Position numbers and translations under genes: made by a program. A stretch of 64,000 nt of DNA from Candidatus Fermentithermobacillus carboniphilus. GTDB lineage: Bacteria; Bacillota; Sulfobacillia; Fermentithermobacillales; Fermentithermobacillaceae. How positions within the stretch are numbered: the stretch's first letter is position 1; the number at the start of each line of letters is the position of its first letter. Below, in pieces: positions 43,310 to 51,831 of this stretch. The DNA lies in contig CP062796.1 of NCBI GenBank assembly GCA_018208355.1, positions 685,217 through 749,216 on the forward strand, written 5' to 3'. The notes beneath the pieces are model-generated. The model saw only the letters and a program-made list of their open reading frames with translations, was not told where the DNA came from and ran no database searches.

Positions 43310-44590
43310 TCATGTCCGTGAATAGACCTCGGACAGTTTAAGCATCGCCGCTGCCATAAGGAGCAGAAAGAGACTGCCCGAGCACGATACTGCGGCCATG
43401 GCCGGCTCCATCCAGCCCCGCTGCACCCTCATTCCTACTATGAGCAGGGATACAAAAGACAGGGCCGTCAAAACCAGCACCTTACGAGTTCTAGCAGCGC
43501 TCGTGGCTCCAACGGTGAGAAGGAATCCAGATAAGACTAGGGCCGAGGGAACCACCAGCACCTGAGAACCGGGGAACGCTTCAAGACCCCCGGTCACGTA
43601 AGTGCAATACCAGACCAGGGCCTTTTCGACAAGATAGAATACGAGTAGGATGCAGGACAGCCAGAGCATCAGGCGATAGTGTCTGGAAGTCGCCGTGCCG
43701 CTCCCCGCCCTGCCCAACCTCGTGGCCGCGTATCGAAACACACCCAACCCGAGAAATATGCCGAGGAAAGGATATCCTCCCGCCGCAAGAACCCAGTCTG
43801 GGACACAGGCCAGAATCGGTTCAACCGCCATAATGACTATCCCTACAGAATCATTCAGTATAATCTTCTCAGACCCGTCCATATCGTCGAGAATTGCCAG
43901 GAGCAGGAAAAGGGACAGTAGGGCAAGACCGGCGTAGATCAGGAATTCCCGCCCCAGGCGTCTTGTGATGGTCGTTAACTGCTCGAATTTCCCGGCGAAA
44001 TGCGTTTTCGCTTTCTCCAGAAGACTTCCTGGTTTCTTGTGCGATGTAAGCTTGGGGATGAGCCACATCCCCAAAAGAACCACCGCGGTGAGCGCAAGAG
44101 TCATGAGCTCAAAGTTTCTACCGAGAAACGCCTGGGCTCTTTCGCCGAAGAAGAAGACAAGACCGCCTTCGAGAAAGAACCTACCACCCCGCCCCAGCAC
44201 TGAGGCTATGAAAAAGGGCCAAAGCCGAACTCTGAAGATCCCGGCCCCAAGGGTGAACAGTTTGAAAGGGATAGGGGTAAAAGCGGCGATGCCCACCGCC
44301 CACCCACCGTATTTTCCGAAAATTGTTTCTATCTGGCAAACCTTCGAGGGTGAGAAAAACCTCTCTACCAGGGGTCGTCCTGCTTTCCTTCCCAGGTAGT
44401 AGCCAGCAAAAGCACCTGCCACCGAAGCAGAAGTGGTAAGGAAAGCGTACCACAACGAGGACTTCGGTGAGACCATTGACAGCGGCAGAAGCAAGAGGTC
44501 CGGTGGGATGGGAAAGAATATCGATTCGCAGAAGGCCACGATGAAAAGCCCCAGTGGCCCATATTGCAGGAGTTTCTCTACGTCAAACAT
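43310..44590 (-). CDS. DedA family membrane protein with a degenerate PAP2-like C-terminal half
   Basis: 426-residue membrane protein. Residues 1-190 are a DedA (SNARE-associated/VTT) domain: FCESIFFPIPPDLLLLPL, the G(x)YYLGRKAG turn, and the Arg-containing amphipathic segment near GIFRVRLWPFF. DedA proteins flip phospholipids or undecaprenyl phosphate. Residues 215-426 form about six more spans arranged like a PAP2 phosphatase domain. The catalytic motifs are lost, however. Where PAP2 has PSGH this has PGSQ, and where it has SRxxxGxHxxxD this has MRVQRGWMEPA. The C-terminal half is therefore probably not an active phosphatase. ATG 44590 has GGGGAA upstream. It lies in the same direction as rnpB, about 240 bases downstream of it. 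Confidence 0.75.
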   Translation of the reverse strand: MFDVEKLLQYGPLGLFIVAFCESIFFPIPPDLLLLPLSMVSPKSSLWYAFLTTSASVAGAFAGYYLGRKAGRPLVERFFSPSKVCQIETIFGKYGGWAVGIAAFTPIPFKLFTLGAGIFRVRLWPFFIASVLGRGGRFFLEGGLVFFFGERAQAFLGRNFELMTLALTAVVLLGMWLIPKLTSHKKPGSLLEKAKTHFAGKFEQLTTITRRLGREFLIYAGLALLSLFLLLAILDDMDGSEKIILNDSVGIVIMAVEPILACVPDWVLAAGGYPFLGIFLGLGVFRYAATRLGRAGSGTATSRHYRLMLWLSCILLVFYLVEKALVWYCTYVTGGLEAFPGSQVLVVPSALVLSGFLLTVGATSAARTRKVLVLTALSFVSLLIVGMRVQRGWMEPAMAAVSCSGSLFLLLMAAAMLKLSEVYSRT

Positions 44591-44660
44591 CTCAAACTTC
44601 CCCTTAAAACCTCTGATTACTTAGAGCCACCATACGGACGAAACCGGTTTTCCCGAAGTT

Positions 44661-44706
44661 CCATAACACATAAAAACGGTTCTCCATCACCCATAGAAAG
44701 GGTTCT
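44661..44706. repeat. two-copy 23-bp tandem repeat
   Basis: 44661-44683 and 44684-44706 share the frame CCAT.AC.CATA.AAA.GGTTCT. It lies between the DedA gene and the 3' end of rnpB. Function unknown. Confidence 0.55.
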
Positions 44707-44829
44707 CCGTTGCCGGTCTTTTTCCTATCGATTTCTACGATTTCTCGAGCCCGGTGTCCTTACAGGCAGCGTGCAACACGGGGTCAAACGGGCGAGCCAC
44801 CGAAAACTTCTGGCGAAAACATAGAAAAT

Positions 44830-45235
44830 GGCAAGCAGGTCTATAAGCCGGGTTCTGTCGAGGGTGGTCATCCATCTTGGAGGAAGGTTACCCTCCCTCT
44901 CTAGCGACCATACCCGGGGGCTCGGCGGGCAGCGTCATTGCCCCCCTATTTGGTCTTGCTCCGGGTGGGGTTTGCCTGGCCAGCCGGTCACCCGGCTGCC
45001 GGTGGTCTCTTACACCACCTTTTCACCCTTACCCCGCGCCCGAACCGACTCTCCATCGGCGCCGCAGGCTGGGCATGCCTTGGGCGCAGATAAAATCCGC
45101 GCGAGGCGGTATGTTTCTGTGGCACTTTCCCTGAGGTCACCCTCGCTGGGCGTTACCCAGCACCCTGCCCTGTGGAGCCCGGACTTTCCTCAGGCACACC
45201 GAAAAGTGCGCCCGCGACCACCTGACCTACTTGCC
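44830..45235 (-). ncRNA. rnpB: RNase P RNA, class A
   Basis: Catalytic RNA of the tRNA 5'-end-maturing enzyme. On the minus strand the conserved 5' core GAGGAAAGTCCGGGCTCC, the 3' core with ATAAGCCGGGTTCTGTCG in reverse sense on the plus strand, and the AGGGTGAAAAGG region are all present. The ends are set by helix P1: GGCAAGtAGGTC at the 5' end (45235-45224) pairs with GACCTGCTTGCC at the 3' end (44841-44830). The length of about 406 nt is normal for class A. A good sigma-A promoter lies directly upstream. Confidence 0.95.
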
Positions 45236-45242
45236 ACAAGAC

Positions 45243-45271
45243 AATATAACAGGGCTGGTGGAAGACGTCAA
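45243..45271 (-). promoter_or_regulatory. sigma-A promoter of rnpB
   Basis: On the minus strand TTGACG (45271-45266), a 17-bp spacer and TATATT (45248-45243) precede the start of the P1 helix by seven bases, the expected distance to the transcription start. Confidence 0.85.
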
Positions 45272-45475
45272 AACGCCTCTGTGCTCTGTATTCCGACGTA
45301 CTCAACAGTCTACTGGGCATGTCGCATTATGTCAACAGTTGCTTGCTACACTGTACTCACTACACGCAGTTACTCGCTACGTACGTCCACCGCTGCCTGA
45401 TCGCCGGCAGCCGCATTACCTGCCATGTACCCTCGACAAGGACTGCGGAAAGCGTTTCGGCCCCACCCGGGTAGC

Positions 45476-46042
45476 TTACTTGGAAAAATTCACCTGAGGG
45501 GCTTGCTTTGCCCCTTCCGGAACTTCAAAATAGGCTCTTGGCTCAAAGCCAGCCAGCCGCGCAAAGATGACCATGGGGAACTGCTTTACCTTCGTGTTAA
45601 ACAATTTGACCGCTTCGTTGAATCTCATCCGCTCTATTGACAGCCTGTTCTCGGTACCGGTCAGTTCGTCCATGAGTTTCTGGAATTGGGTATCGGCTTT
45701 CAGCTGAGGATATTGTTCGACGATTACGAGTAGCCGCGCCAGAGCCGACTCAAATTCGCCGGCGGCCTTTACCCTGTCGTCCACTGTACCAGAGTTGAGC
45801 TTGGCCCTAGCTTCGGCGATGGCCGTAAAAACTTCCTCTTCGTGCTGGGCATAACCCTTGACCGTGCTGACGAGATTGGGGATAAGGTCACTGCGCCTCT
45901 GGAGCTGGTTTTCGACCTGCGCCCACTGGCCATCAATAGCCTCCTGATCCCGGACCAGTGAGTTGTATGCCGATACTCCCCATATTCCCAAAAGCACCAC
46001 AAGGCCTAGTATGCTGAGCAAAATCAGACTTGACTTCTTCAT
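45476..46042 (-). CDS. LemA family membrane protein
   Basis: 188-residue protein with one N-terminal membrane span (LILLSILGLVVLLGIWGV) followed by the LemA four-helix domain: YNSLVRDQEAIDGQWAQVENQLQRR, then PNLVSTVKGYA and RLSIERMRFNEAV, and the FPMVIFARLAGF end. Function of the family is unclear. It is regularly paired with TPM-domain proteins, as here. ATG 46042 has GAGGGGGAGG upstream; an earlier in-frame start is weaker. It is downstream of the TPM gene in the same direction. Confidence 0.92.
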   Translation of the reverse strand: MKKSSLILLSILGLVVLLGIWGVSAYNSLVRDQEAIDGQWAQVENQLQRRSDLIPNLVSTVKGYAQHEEEVFTAIAEARAKLNSGTVDDRVKAAGEFESALARLLVIVEQYPQLKADTQFQKLMDELTGTENRLSIERMRFNEAVKLFNTKVKQFPMVIFARLAGFEPRAYFEVPEGAKQAPQVNFSK

Positions 46043-46169
46043 CGTCCTCCCCCTCTTCTGATACATCATGTTCTTGTGCTACGTCTTTTTTGTGTTAACC
46101 GAGATCCCTGACAGTGATAAAGACCTGTAAGAGTCCCACACATGGACATAACGCACTCACCACTTCCAC

Positions 46170-47135
46170 TCACCACTTCCTGCTGGCGCCGCCCCCGCCA
46201 CTCCTACCTCCACCGAACCCCTGGGGACCGGAAAAACCGCCCCCACCGGGCTTCCCGCCAAACCCGCCTCCGAAAAAGGGCCCGGGACCGCCCATTGGGG
46301 GAAGTCCTCCGCCGGGAGGTTTCACCAGAGGATGAGTCCTGTACGTCTTTTCTCGGCGGTAACCGCACACGGGGCACTGGTAGACTCTCACTGCAATACC
46401 TCCCACAGAGTAACTGGCCTCCCGGATCACCCGGTCGACTACTGAAAGTCTCGACTTGCAGCGAGGGCACCGCACCCCCCGGACAGCCGCGAAAATCCCG
46501 GCAAAAAGCGCAAGACCGATAACTGCCAGCAACCATTGCCAGATAAATGGGATAACCGGCCTTGCTAGGAAACTCTCGTACTCGGGGCTGGCGGCCTTAA
46601 TGTCGAGCTTTACGCCGGCATCCTCCGCAATGTACTGGGCGGCATGATACAGGCCCGCATACAGCCCTTTGCCGAATTCACCGTTCTTGAAGTAGGGCAG
46701 CATTTTATCGAGACACTCGCCCGCCCTCGAGTCGGTTATTACGGGTTCGAGCCCGTACCCCACTTCCATCCGGAGATCGTGTTCTTCCATGGAGACCACG
46801 ACCAGGAGGCCTTTGTCTTCGTTTTTCTTGCCGATGCCCCATTTCTCGTAGAGCTTGGCTGAGTACACCTCCAGCGTTTCGTCTCCGTGGTTCTCGACTA
46901 TGGCCACGGCCAACGTCACGCCAGTCTGTCGCAGGACGGCATCCACCAGGGCGTTCAAGTTGGCGATGTCTGACCGACTTAGGACTCCCACATAGTCATT
47001 TATGTTCCCGGTGGGCTCGGGGTACCGTGGTTCTGCAAACCCGAGAGAAACTCCAAGGAGAAACAGAACCAAGAGAATGCAACACGTAGACCGTGCAACG
47101 GCTGCCAAATGACCTCTTCTGTCTCGTACAGTCAT
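46170..47135 (-). CDS. TPM-domain (YgcG-like) membrane protein
   Basis: 321-residue protein with a signal peptide (CILLVLFLLGVSLGFA), an extracytoplasmic TPM domain (residues about 38-190; NDYVGVLSRSDIANLNALVD, AIVENHGDETLEVYSAKLYE and a GYGLEPVITD segment), one membrane span near residue 205, and a cytoplasmic Cys-containing zinc-ribbon-like portion (CPRCKSRL and CPVCGYRR). A Gly/Pro-rich tail that ends GGGGASRKW follows. The zinc ribbon between the span and the Gly tail is a recognised variation. It is upstream of lemA, so the two are probably expressed together. Confidence 0.9.
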   Translation of the reverse strand: MTVRDRRGHLAAVARSTCCILLVLFLLGVSLGFAEPRYPEPTGNINDYVGVLSRSDIANLNALVDAVLRQTGVTLAVAIVENHGDETLEVYSAKLYEKWGIGKKNEDKGLLVVVSMEEHDLRMEVGYGLEPVITDSRAGECLDKMLPYFKNGEFGKGLYAGLYHAAQYIAEDAGVKLDIKAASPEYESFLARPVIPFIWQWLLAVIGLALFAGIFAAVRGVRCPRCKSRLSVVDRVIREASYSVGGIAVRVYQCPVCGYRREKTYRTHPLVKPPGGGLPPMGGPGPFFGGGFGGKPGGGGFSGPQGFGGGRSGGGGASRKW

Positions 47136-47322
47136 TGGCTCCTCTCCTGACCTGAATTCTTATTGATAAACTCTTCTCACTTAAGAAATATACGTATTGG
47201 CAAGGGGAACGTCATGCGATTTCCCACACCTGTAGAGTACGTGTCTGCCGGAGAAGAGGTCTGAAAAAGGGGATACAAGTTTAAGGCGAAAACCAGCAAT
47301 TAGAACGACGACCGGCATAACG

Positions 47323-47736
47323 CTATTCTCCCCGGATCTTTTCCTGAAGATCCAGGATCCTGTTGGAGAGAGAATCGGCCCTCTTGTTCTCTTCCCTCGG
47401 GACGTGAGATATTTCCCACCTTGAAAACTTCTTCAACAAGGACAAGACTTTCTGGTAGAGCGGGATCAGGTTCGGGCTCTGTACCTTGTACTCGCCCTTT
47501 AGTTGCTGCACGCAGAGGTTTGAATCGGAAAAAATGGCGACCTCGTCAGCGCCGAGTTCCCGGGCTTCGTAAAGCCCCAAAAGAAGTCCGCAATACTCCG
47601 CCACATTGTTTGTGGTGGTCCCCAGAAACGCCGCCACTTCTCGCTCAGGCAAACCTTCAACCCGAACGACGGCGGAACATGAAGCAGGTCCTGGATTTCC
47701 CCTGGACGCACCGTCGAAAAAGACAACACCCTTCAT
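47323..47736 (-). CDS. ribonuclease HI-like protein
   Basis: 137-residue RNase H fold that hydrolyses RNA in RNA-DNA hybrids. The acidic catalytic residues are Asp in FFDGASRGNPG, Glu in NNVAEYCGLL, Asp in FSDSNLCV and Asp in NKRADSLSN. The basic handle loop of E. coli RNase HI is absent, as in the short clostridial and archaeal forms. ATG 47736 has GGGGAT upstream. It is a single gene. Confidence 0.9.
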   Translation of the reverse strand: MKGVVFFDGASRGNPGPASCSAVVRVEGLPEREVAAFLGTTTNNVAEYCGLLLGLYEARELGADEVAIFSDSNLCVQQLKGEYKVQSPNLIPLYQKVLSLLKKFSRWEISHVPREENKRADSLSNRILDLQEKIRGE

Positions 47737-47881
47737 GGTTCAAATCCCCCGCTATCCTCGCGTCCATTCCCCGTTATCGCGATAGCCGTCGCTGAGCCCG
47801 TCGCACAGACCGAGCTCAAGTTACGCCCTTCCCTACGGTTCTACCTTCCATATACCCGTGGGCGTTTCCTCCTGGACACCA

Positions 47882-49276
47882 TCATTTCCTGCCTGTCAAC
47901 ACCGACGCAGCCAGGGATAAGAACCCCCTCTTCTTGGAAAAGATGTCCTCCAGGGCGTTGAGCACGTAATCTATTTCGTCTTTCTCAACTATTAAAGGAG
48001 GTTCCAACCTCATGACGTTGGGATTGTTCAGAGTGTACGCGGTGATCACGTGGTACTTGTTGAGAAGCTCGCCCGCAACCAGCGATGCGTAATACTCTCT
48101 GGCTATGTTGTTGATGGAACCCGCCGTGATCTGGTCGAGAAGACCCGATACCGGCTTTTCAAACTCCAGGCCGATGAGGAGCCCCTTCCCGCGCACTTCT
48201 TTTATGGTACGGTAACGTTCCTTCAGGGTGAGAAGCCCCCTGATGAAGTACTCACCCAGGGTGCTGGCACGCTCCCACAGCTTCTCTCTCACGATCTTCT
48301 GGATCGTGGAAAGGCCGGCAGCGCATGCTCTTGCCCCGCCGCCGAACGTCGACGTGTGGAGGATGGCTTTTGAAAGGCCACCGTATGCCTGATCCCATAC
48401 TCTCCTCGTCGCTATGGTGGCGCCGATAGGCATGACTCCGCCCCCGAGAGCCTTTGCCAGGCACATGATGTCCGGAACCACTTTTTCGTGTTCTGACGCG
48501 AACATCTTGCCGGTTCTCCCGAAACCTGTCTGGACCTCGTCGACAATCAAGAGGGTACCATACTGGCGGGTTAACTCCCGGGCCCGGACAAGGTAGCCAT
48601 CGGGCGGCACCACAACCCCCGCTTCCCCCTGGATCGGCTCAACGATGAAGGCAGCACATTTTTCGGTTTTCAAAGCTTCTTCCAGGGCACCTGCGTCTCC
48701 GAAAGGCACTTCCAGACAGCCAGGCACAAGCGGTTCAAACGGCTTTTTGTATTTTTCCCTGCCGCCAACCGAAAGAGAACCGAAGGTTTTGCCGTGGAAC
48801 GCGCCCGTACAGTAGACGAAGTAAGTCCTTCCCGTGGCGGCCCGGGCAAGTTTCAGAGCCGACTCCACCGCTTCGGTTCCGCTGTTGGAGAAAAAGGTAA
48901 CTTCCAGGTCACCCGGGGTTATCTCGGCAAGGTCATGGGCAAGCGCCGCCTGCAACGCGCTGGCTTGGGCCTGCAGGAAATTGGGACGCCCGCCAGCCCT
49001 CTCAATATCCCGGATGACGTCTTGCGGATTGTGTCCGAAAGGCAGGCTACCGTACCCTCCGAGAAAGTCCAGGTATCTCTGTCCGCTGTCGTCGTACACG
49101 GTCACCCCTTCCGCGCGGACGAAGCTTTTGTCGAACCCGATTGCCGAAAGGAGCGTTTTTAAGCCGGGGTTCACGTAGCGGGCAAAGAGGTCGCCTCCGG
49201 TTTTCCTATCGAGGCTGAGGGCTCCGTCTAGTCCCAGTAGCGAATATGTACCTTCCGCGTTTTCCACAGACCTCAT
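47882..49276 (-). CDS. class III aminotransferase, putrescine/ornithine type
   Basis: 464-residue PLP-dependent transaminase. Typical segments: [16 protein letters not shown] and [16 protein letters not shown] for phosphate and cofactor binding, [38 protein letters not shown] with the pairing Asp, and [15 protein letters not shown] with the Schiff-base Lys. The extended N-terminal part ([27 protein letters not shown]) is typical of putrescine aminotransferase-like proteins of Firmicutes rather than of GabT or ArgD. The ATG at 49276 is close to the ribosome site GAAAGG; the GTG three codons on is an alternative. The window also encodes an Orn/Lys/Arg decarboxylase, whose product could be a substrate. 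Confidence 0.88.
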   Translation of the reverse strand: MRSVENAEGTYSLLGLDGALSLDRKTGGDLFARYVNPGLKTLLSAIGFDKSFVRAEGVTVYDDSGQRYLDFLGGYGSLPFGHNPQDVIRDIERAGGRPNFLQAQASALQAALAHDLAEITPGDLEVTFFSNSGTEAVESALKLARAATGRTYFVYCTGAFHGKTFGSLSVGGREKYKKPFEPLVPGCLEVPFGDAGALEEALKTEKCAAFIVEPIQGEAGVVVPPDGYLVRARELTRQYGTLLIVDEVQTGFGRTGKMFASEHEKVVPDIMCLAKALGGGVMPIGATIATRRVWDQAYGGLSKAILHTSTFGGGARACAAGLSTIQKIVREKLWERASTLGEYFIRGLLTLKERYRTIKEVRGKGLLIGLEFEKPVSGLLDQITAGSINNIAREYYASLVAGELLNKYHVITAYTLNNPNVMRLEPPLIVEKDEIDYVLNALEDIFSKKRGFLSLAASVLTGRK

Positions 49277-49458
49277 CCTTTCAATCAAAAATGCAAGGTT
49301 CACGGCAAAGAAATGCCAACACCGAGCATGTGCACAATACAGTGCACAACCCAACCAGATCATACAAGATAAAGTCGCCAGGGTAAACAGGATCTAAAAA
49401 ACTGCGGCAGGACGGTTGTTACCAGGAACCAACCGCATTATGTCAACATATCGTGGAT

Positions 49459-49501
49459 CGGTGCACCATCTGGGGCGGGCGCCCGGCCAGAGAGTGCACC
49501 G
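49459..49501. promoter_or_regulatory. large interrupted palindrome
   Basis: CGGTGCAC, CTGG and CGGGCGCCCG, then CCAG and GTGCACCG, form nested inverted repeats over 43 bases centred on about 49480. It lies upstream of the three micro-genes and downstream of nothing obvious. It could be a long hairpin or a binding site. Confidence 0.5.
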
Positions 49502-49510
49502 GTACCGTGC

Positions 49511-49544
49511 GGCGCGGCTCCTCTCCTCCCCCGGGAGTCGCGCC
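49511..49544. promoter_or_regulatory. GC-rich hairpin
   Basis: GGCGCG and CGCGCC, with inner CTCC and GGGAG, pair across an 11-base loop directly after the palindrome at 49459. There is no T-run, so termination is unlikely. Together with that palindrome it forms a structured segment of about 90 bases ahead of the micro-genes. Confidence 0.45.
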
Positions 49545-49561
49545 GAAACGCTTCTTCTGTA

Positions 49562-49589
49562 ACCCAGTTTGGTACGTCAACATAAGATA
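49562..49589 (+). promoter_or_regulatory. possible sporulation sigma-K-type promoter
   Basis: AC at 49562-49563, a 17-bp spacer and CATAAGATA at 49581-49589 match the mother-cell consensus (AC / 16-17 bp / CATAnnnTA). It is 32 bases before the first micro-gene, whose product resembles small sporulation membrane peptides. The match is short and may be fortuitous. Confidence 0.4.
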
Positions 49590-49620
49590 GCGTAGACGTA
49601 AAGTAACGGGAGGGATTACC

Positions 49621-49701
49621 GTGGGCGGAACAATGATCAACGAGCAACTGGCGTTTGTCATCTTCCTTGTCCTGATTCTCCTCATACTGGGCATCAACTG
49701 A
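49621..49701 (+). CDS. 26-residue membrane micro-protein, copy 1
   Basis: Tiny gene with start GTG 49621 and a perfect GGGAGGG site six bases upstream. The product is a short polar head (GGTMINEQ), a hydrophobic helix (LAFVIFLVLILLILG) and a two-residue tail, with no charge beyond one Glu. Two further copies with the same design follow at 49740 and 49868, and each has its own strong ribosome site, which is good evidence for real translation. The family resembles the tiny TM peptides (YjcZ-like) of spore formers, but this is only by style. Confidence 0.8.
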   Translation: MGGTMINEQLAFVIFLVLILLILGIN

Positions 49702-49739
49702 TGCCTTAGGCCGTGCCAGGCTCCCGGGAGGTGACGTAT

Positions 49740-49823
49740 TTGGGCAGCTTCATGATCGACAATCAGCTGGCATTCGTGGTTTTCCTGATCCTGATCCTTC
49801 TCATACTCGGGATCAACGGGTAA
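49740..49823 (+). CDS. 27-residue membrane micro-protein, copy 2
   Basis: Start TTG 49740 with GGGAGGTG six bases upstream, stop TAA. The product has head GSFMIDNQ, helix LAFVVFLILILLILG and tail ING. It differs from copy 1 by conservative changes in the helix and by one extra C-terminal Gly. The 38-base gap to copy 1 holds its own ribosome site, so it is translated separately from a shared transcript. Confidence 0.8.
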   Translation: MGSFMIDNQLAFVVFLILILLILGING

Positions 49824-49867
49824 CGTCGGCATGGCTCTCATCTATTCTATCGAGGAGGTGAGAAAGC

Positions 49868-49948
49868 ATGGGAAGCTGGATAATTGACAACCAGCTGGCG
49901 TTCATTGTCTTCCTGATCCTCATCCTGCTCGTGCTCGGCATCAACTGA
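49868..49948 (+). CDS. 26-residue membrane micro-protein, copy 3
   Basis: Start ATG 49868 with GAGGAGGTG seven bases upstream. Head GSWIIDNQ, helix LAFIVFLILILLVLG, tail IN. Closest to copy 2 in its head. The series ends with a terminator at 50009. Conservation of the QLAF motif and of the GIN ending in all three copies points to selection on the peptide. Confidence 0.8.
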   Translation: MGSWIIDNQLAFIVFLILILLVLGIN

Positions 49949-50008
49949 TGAAACCATATCCCGGCATGAAGAACCTTGGCTCGGGAAGATAGTGGGGCAA
50001 GGGTAAAA

Positions 50009-50048
50009 GTGTAGCTCCGCTGCGGCTGGAGCTACACCCTTTTTTATC
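50009..50048 (+). terminator. rho-independent terminator of the micro-gene operon
   Basis: GTGTAGCTCC (50009-50018) and GGAGCTACAC (50028-50037) form a perfect 10-bp stem with a nine-base loop, followed by CCTTTTTTATC. It sits 60 bases after the third micro-gene. Confidence 0.92.
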
Positions 50049-50221
50049 TTTGTTTCCTTTTCCCTATTTTCCCTCAGCCTTTTGTTGTAGAATCACTGTG
50101 ATTGGCCGCCGCGAGTCACGGCAAACGTTCTTGTTGACAACGTTCTCGATGGCGACGTCTTGTGGTATCTATAGGTCTTCGTCTGGAGGAAAGGACTTCA
50201 TGAGGAAAGGACTGATCCCTG

Positions 50222-51637
50222 TTGGACCTGCCCGCGGAATACCTGAATGAGAGCAAACCGGAACCGTCCCGGCAGGAGATAACGAGGACTATTTTCAACC
50301 TGCTCTGGCCGGCAACCGTAGAAAGCGTGCTTCAGATGGGTGTCGGGCTGGTAAGCACGGCCATGGTCGGACATCTGTCAGCGCTCGCCATAAGCGCCGT
50401 GGGGCTGGCAAACAGGGCCACCATGGTCGCCTGGGCCTTGTTCCAGGCGATCTCGACGGGAACTACCGTCCTTGTTGCGCAGGCAGTCGGCGCAGGACAC
50501 AGGCAGAGGGCAAGGGTCCTCACGGTCCAGGCGCTCATCTTCGGCACGCTGAGCGTGTTTCTCCTGGCAGGGCTCTTTTTTACGGAAGCCGAAGGGATAT
50601 TGGCAATTTTCAGGCCGGAACCCGAGCTCCTGGAAGCCTGCACCGGGTACCTTAAAATCGTCTCATGGGGAATGCCTGCAGTGGCGGTCATGACCGCAGC
50701 AGGGGCAGGCCTCAGGGGTTCAGGAGATACCAGGACTCCCATGCTGATAGCAGTCTTCGTCAACATACTAAACGTGCTGGGGAACTGGGCACTAATCTAC
50801 GGCAACCTCGGCTTGCCGGCCATGGGCATAACCGGGTCGGCCATCGCCACTATCATCGCACAGTGGCTTGGAGGTATTCTGGCCATGTGGGCAATTGCCG
50901 GCAGAAATTCGCGGTTGGGCCTGACTTTACGAGGGCCATGGAGATTCGACAGCCACGAGCTCCGCCGGATCCTCAATATGGGTCTCCCGGCAGCGGGTGA
51001 GTCGCTGTTCTGGCAGGCAGCTGCTGTCATCCTGACGTTTTACATAACGAGTTTCGGGACAAAAGCCCTCGCAGCCCACCAGCTCGGTCTCACCGCCGAG
51101 TCACTTTCCTATATGCCTACAGCAGGTTTCGGAATAGCCGCCACAACCCTCGTGGGGCAGGCTATAGGCGGCAACAACCCGCACATCGCAAGAAGGTATC
51201 TCCGGGAATTGGAGTTCTGGGCCACTTCAATCACTCTCGTAACTGCTTCCATGCTGTTCTTTATGCCCGGAACAATCCTTGGCTTTTTGACCTCGGACAA
51301 AGATGTCATCGCTCTGGGTTCCATATACCTTCGCCTCATGGCAACGGCACAAATCCCCCAGCAAGTCAGCGGTGTCCTCAGCGGGGCCATGAGAGGTAGC
51401 GGCGATACCAGAGCGCCCATGTTCATAGCGGCCACAGGGCTTTGGGGAATACGGCTCCCTCTTGCCTATTTTTTCGCCTTCACCTTAAAAATGGGGGTAA
51501 CAGGCGTCTGGACCGCCATGACGCTGGATCTCTTCGTGAGGTTTGCCCTGACTCTGGGGCGCTACCGACGGCTCTCCTGGGTGGGAGAATTCACTTTAGT
51601 CCGCAGATTCGTCCGCTCCAGGTCCACGCCTTCTTAG
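50222..51637 (+). CDS. MATE family efflux transporter
   Basis: 471-residue cation-antiporter type exporter with 12 predicted spans in two halves. Each half has the family pattern: LWPATVESVLQMGVGLVSTAMVGHLS in the first, and a repeat LNMGLPAAGESLFWQAAAVI in the second; GAGLRGSGDTRTPM and GAMRGSGDTRAPM are the paired loops typical of the family. It expels drugs or toxic metabolites using Na+ or H+. The start is a TTG at 50222 after AAAGGA; its N-terminus (LPAEYLNESKPEP) is polar. It stands alone after the terminator of the micro-genes. Confidence 0.93.
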   Translation: MDLPAEYLNESKPEPSRQEITRTIFNLLWPATVESVLQMGVGLVSTAMVGHLSALAISAVGLANRATMVAWALFQAISTGTTVLVAQAVGAGHRQRARVLTVQALIFGTLSVFLLAGLFFTEAEGILAIFRPEPELLEACTGYLKIVSWGMPAVAVMTAAGAGLRGSGDTRTPMLIAVFVNILNVLGNWALIYGNLGLPAMGITGSAIATIIAQWLGGILAMWAIAGRNSRLGLTLRGPWRFDSHELRRILNMGLPAAGESLFWQAAAVILTFYITSFGTKALAAHQLGLTAESLSYMPTAGFGIAATTLVGQAIGGNNPHIARRYLRELEFWATSITLVTASMLFFMPGTILGFLTSDKDVIALGSIYLRLMATAQIPQQVSGVLSGAMRGSGDTRAPMFIAATGLWGIRLPLAYFFAFTLKMGVTGVWTAMTLDLFVRFALTLGRYRRLSWVGEFTLVRRFVRSRSTPS

Positions 51638-51730
51638 ACTTCCCATGCCTCCAACAGGAACCGTTTGCCGAACTTAGACGGTCTTGCCACCGAGTCCTGG
51701 CACTGAAAATTGAGGTTTCAAATGGTAAGC

Positions 51731-51763
51731 CCCGGTAAGGGAACCGGCCGCATACCGGGGCCG
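51731..51763. other. inverted repeat between the MATE and M20 genes
   Basis: CCCCGGTA and TACCGGGG flank about 15 bases in the gap between the convergent genes. It lacks a T-run. It may be a weak bidirectional terminator. Confidence 0.3.
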
Positions 51764-51831
51764 AGCAACCCCAAGGATGGGTCTCAAAAACGGCCTCAAC
51801 TCTTTTGGGACCGGAAGCAATTCCCAGCAAC

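Noticed and set aside
43310..44590. Active PAP2 phosphatase in the DedA fusion
   Set aside because: The PSGH and SR...H catalytic motifs are replaced, so activity is unlikely.
46114..46335. Pro-rich plus-strand frame over the end of the TPM gene
   Set aside because: It is the reverse complement of the Gly-rich tail of the TPM protein.
50332..50766. Antisense frame within the MATE gene
   Set aside because: Mirror of a conserved membrane protein in another frame; no start signals.
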